64,000 bases of DNA. Origin: Nematopogon swammerdamellus (lineage: Eukaryota > Arthropoda > Insecta > Lepidoptera > Adelidae). The first letter of the stretch is position 1; every line of letters starts with the position of its first letter. The notes under the pieces are model-generated. The model was not told the DNA's origin and ran no database searches. It worked only from the letters and a program-made list of their open reading frames with translations. Positions 62,501 through 64,000 of this stretch are shown in pieces. The position numbers and the translations under genes were made by a program. The stretch spans positions 9,417,523 to 9,481,522 of the forward strand of contig OX336342.1 of NCBI GenBank assembly GCA_946902875.1, given 5' to 3'.

Positions 62501-64000
62501 CTCGAAGCTAACATTTCCAACACTCAAGTGTGCATCGTGGATGTACTAAATTGAAAATTAATTTTGAAAGGAATATATTTGATGAATAAGCCTACGTGTC
62601 AACAAGCCTCACAGGAACTCTTCACAGGTCTTTTGCCGTGACGATAAATCTGTCAATATTTTGTAAACTTAAAAGTATAAGTACTTTCTCATGCTAAAAA
62701 TAAGAATAGATAAATGTGTCAACAGGTCAACTTTCATTATTTATTTTTTATGTAACCCGGTATGGGTGGCTGAGTCAGAGGGGCCAAAGCGCATGCTCCG
62801 ACCAGCTAATATCACCTCCGAGAAGGTGCCAGGTGACTTCCCTTTCAACTGCTGACTATACTGGACTAGACAACACATACGAGGCTGCTATATGGCCATC
62901 TTATATCCAGTATAGTGGTACCAATGCAGTCGGCTACATTTGAACTACCACCTGGTAATGAGCAAGGGAAGAGACCTACAGTTTTATACTGGTTCCGAAC
63001 GGTGAAGCAGCAGGTGTAGGTAGGCATGTAAATTTTTACATAAGAAAAAACTCATTGGTACACGCCGACCGGATCCGAAACTCGGACCTCTTGTAAGAGA
63101 AACTGAATCCCAGACCACTCGGCCACCCGTTGCTTAAATAAATAAAATTATGTAAGTATGGTATGAAAGATGACGAAACTCATATTCTTGTCATAATCAT
63201 ATTTTCATTTATTGCATTAAATTTTTCAGGCGAAGGCAACATCCTGGAGAAGGCAGCCGAAAGCCTGCTCGCGTGTTTCAGAGTGTGCGCTGCAGACAAC
63301 CGTTCATCAGATACAGAAACCAAGCGGCTCGGCATGCTCACACTCGTCAACCAACTCCTCAAGGTCTACTTCCGCATCAACAAGCTCCATCTCTGTAAGC
63401 CGCTCATCAGGGCCATCGACTCCTCACCCTTCAGGGACCACTTCTCCCTCTCACAACAGATCACCTATAGATACTTTGTCGGCAGAAAGGCCATGTTCGA
63501 CTCGGACTACAAATCTGCAGATGATTACCTAACGTTTGCGTTCGAGCGGTGCCACAAGAAGAGCGTGAAGAACAAACGGCTCATACTCACCTATTTAATT
63601 CCTGTGAAAATGCTATTGGGGTACATGCCGGCACAGAGACTGCTCGATAAATATGATCTGATGCAGTTTTGGAATCTCGTGGAAGCAGTGAAGAGCGGGA
63701 ACCTACGTGGTATCGATCAGGCGATGGAGGAGCACGAAAACTTCTTTATCAACGCCGGAATCTACTTGATAGTGGAGAAACTCAAGATTACGGCTTACAG
63801 AAATTTGTTCAAAAAGGTGTACTTAGCGGAAAATACACATCAGATTCCGGTGGAATCATTGGAGGCGGCCCTGCACATCATGGGCCAGGAGGACGTGGAC
63901 TCGGATGAGACTCAGTGCATCGTAGCTAACCTTATTTATGATGGGAAGATCAAGGGTTACATTTCGTACCAGCACAAGAAAGTTGTTGTGAGCAAGCAAA
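56533..64000 (+). CDS. PCID2: PCID2 homologue, TREX-2 PCI-domain subunit (3' end cut by window)
   Basis: PCID2 (yeast Thp1) is the PCI/winged-helix subunit of the TREX-2 complex at the nuclear pore, linking transcription to mRNA export. Exons: 56533-56757, 62242-62422, 63230-64000 (continuing). The introns are GT-AG, with phases 0 and 1, and the frame closes through 392 codons to the edge. Family marks: [15 protein letters not shown] and DHVANPSL in exon 1; AHLLCLK joining [12 protein letters not shown]; and [20 protein letters not shown] in exon 2. In exon 3 they are [56 protein letters not shown] and [10 protein letters not shown]. The winged-helix end reads [20 protein letters not shown] and then KKVVVSKQ. 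Human PCID2 is about 399 residues, so roughly ten codons are missing. Intron 1 (5.5 kb) is full of repeats; intron 2 holds a SINE-B. Confidence 0.95.
56859..57090. repeat. SINE core fragment and GC-rich palindromic repeat in PCID2 intron 1
   Basis: 56859-56907 is a piece of the SINE-A core (CTTACCTTACTAGGTGGTGG, GGTTGGTACCAG). 56910-57085 (GTTTCGGGTACAGCCCGAAC, GTGCTAGCTAGGCCAGCCCG) has a diverged second copy at 57270-57440. Confidence 0.55.
57270..57440. repeat. Second copy of GC-rich repeat
   Basis: TTTCGGACACAGCCTGAACAC, GGCTAGCTAGGCCAGCCTG and ACACGATCGGCACGAAACG parallel 56950-57060. A third relative is at 60345-60525 (GGGCCAGCTAGGCTGAGCC). Confidence 0.55.
57482..57720 (+). repeat. Repeat C copy with M1
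   Basis: M1 (GTACTTTAAAAGAATAGC ... AAAAGGCGACTAAGGGATA), then AGATGCCGTGCTAAAGGGCG and CACCTTGGCACGGTCC. Confidence 0.7.
58026..58222 (+). mobile_element. LINE 3' end with (TATC)n tail
   Basis: Second copy of the LINE end at 29710-29908: ACATCCAAAGGTTGACTG, GGATAAGTCCGCCTTTGC, GAGCAATAAAG, CTATCTATC. Confidence 0.7.
58223..58322 (+). repeat. Repeat C 3' fragment
   Basis: GTGGTGGTCGGTGTTGTGCT, CCCGATTGTCGGGATACAGC, GTATGTATGT. Confidence 0.65.
58343..58560. mobile_element. MITE, TACAGGGTGTTTCAGGATAG ends
   Basis: TATACAGGGTGTTTCAGGAT and AGGTTTTCG at the left pair with AAACCTATCCTGCCTGATAC and AGCCTGTAT at the right, imperfectly. About 218 bp, no ORF. Confidence 0.6.
58600..59180 (+). promoter_or_regulatory. 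Possible promoter region inside PCID2 intron 1
   Basis: A non-repetitive, mixed-composition stretch ending in TCAGTGTTTTATG, CATTATAGTATAGTG and an ATG at 59181. It looks like a leader to a short ORF, but no core element is decisive. Confidence 0.2.
59181..59360 (+). CDS. Short unidentified ORF (59 codons) in PCID2 intron 1
   Basis: An ATG frame starting [19 protein letters not shown] and ending in a basic, hydrophobic stretch before TAG. Its first 40 residues have ordinary composition. No family was recognised. It could be a first coding exon with a donor not found, or chance. Confidence 0.2.
   Translation: MSGLEDATIFSSKLQSGEWGTGKSVKFNLKHYPALTNTHIRLIKKKVFKFLDIMYLLIK
59361..59950. other. 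No supported gene
   Basis: A CpG-rich patch lies at 59480-59590 (CCGCGCGGCGCGAGGCGGC), otherwise AT-rich. Confidence 0.35.
59951..60293 (-). repeat. Repeat C, full copy with M1
   Basis: Almost the same as 28503-28836: ATACATACATA, GCTGAATCCCG, CCGTGCCAAGGTGAGAGG, CATCTTGTCCTTATCCC, M1, CCCCACACGGTA. Confidence 0.75.
60530..60733 (+). mobile_element. SINE-A, 5' truncated
   Basis: Starts in the core (TTACCACCGCACTGAATG), then AAACGGCTATGTAAATAG, GAAACACTGACATGGC, GTGTCAGTTTCCAT and an A-rich end. The GGCTGAC part is altered. Confidence 0.7.
61430..62095 (-). mobile_element. LINE C-terminal fragment split by SINE-B
   Basis: Outer parts 61430-61562 and 61971-62095 are the reverse of 43380-43614 and of the adjoining region at 36440-36565. 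The SINE lies between GAAATATGCACTT and GCCCCTTTTTTAGCACG. Confidence 0.65.
61565..61970 (-). mobile_element. SINE-B copy, near full length
   Basis: T-run, TGTAATCCGGTATGGGTGGC, GGTGGTAGCAACCCAGTCG, GGATTCGAACCGCGGCCC, CCACTCGGCCACCCGCCGC. The insertion site can be compared with the unsplit LINE at 43556. Confidence 0.8.
62741..63136 (-). mobile_element. SINE-B copy in PCID2 intron 2
   Basis: TGTAACCCGGTATGGGTGGC, GTGGTACCAATGCAGTCGG, GGATCCGAAACTCGGACC, CCACTCGGCCACCCGTTGC. It ends about 95 bp before the exon 3 acceptor. Confidence 0.75.

Noticed and set aside
1..64000. CRISPR arrays, bacterial operons, ribosome binding sites
   Set aside because: Direct repeats here are minisatellites and transposon ends; the genes are spliced, so the DNA is eukaryotic.

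Overview
The window looks like nuclear DNA of an insect, most likely a moth or butterfly (Lepidoptera). The reasons are AT-rich non-coding DNA, short spliced genes with GT-AG introns, and very dense nested SINE, LINE-tail and MITE families, including RTE-type LINE tails and a BEL/Pao retrotransposon. The lepidopteran assignment is an inference from repeat style and protein likeness; no search was run.

Only two conserved host genes are clear, both on the + strand in the last 25 kb. AAR2 (39922-45086, five coding exons, 405 codons plus stop) is a U5 snRNP/Prp8 assembly factor. PCID2 (from 56533, three coding exons in view, running off the right edge a few codons short of the family's usual end) is the PCI-domain subunit of the TREX-2 mRNA-export complex. 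All splice phases were worked out by hand and close in frame.

The rest is mostly mobile DNA. At 1-14 kb there are scattered SINEs, RTE and other LINE ends, a pogo/Tigger-like remnant and several long hairpins. At 14.35-21.77 kb lies a BEL/Pao LTR retrotransposon with near-identical LTRs. Its reverse transcriptase and RNase H are deleted, and its 3' LTR is split by a 2.6-kb insertion that itself holds a decayed mariner carrying a SINE and another repeat. At 23-27 kb there are two long hairpins, a piggyBac-like remnant and a purine-rich tract hit by a SINE. At 27-39 kb there are further SINEs, a hAT-like element with an 8-bp target duplication, a TA-flanked inverted-repeat element and a MITE with perfect 34-bp ends. 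At 45-56 kb, between the two genes, there are several more DNA transposons: a hAT-like MITE with exact 8-bp target duplications, a second piggyBac-like element with a 122-residue ORF, and an unclassified 2.3-kb element with 7-bp target duplications.

The most interesting system is a modular SINE superfamily. One related body and tail occurs behind at least three different heads: a tRNA-like head, a tRNA-like plus 5S-rRNA-like head, and a third head of unknown origin that also occurs on an unrelated repeat. More than fifteen copies in this window let the modules be compared directly. Family labels used below (SINE-A, SINE-B, repeats C, D, E, F, H, I, J, module M1) are local names for this window only.
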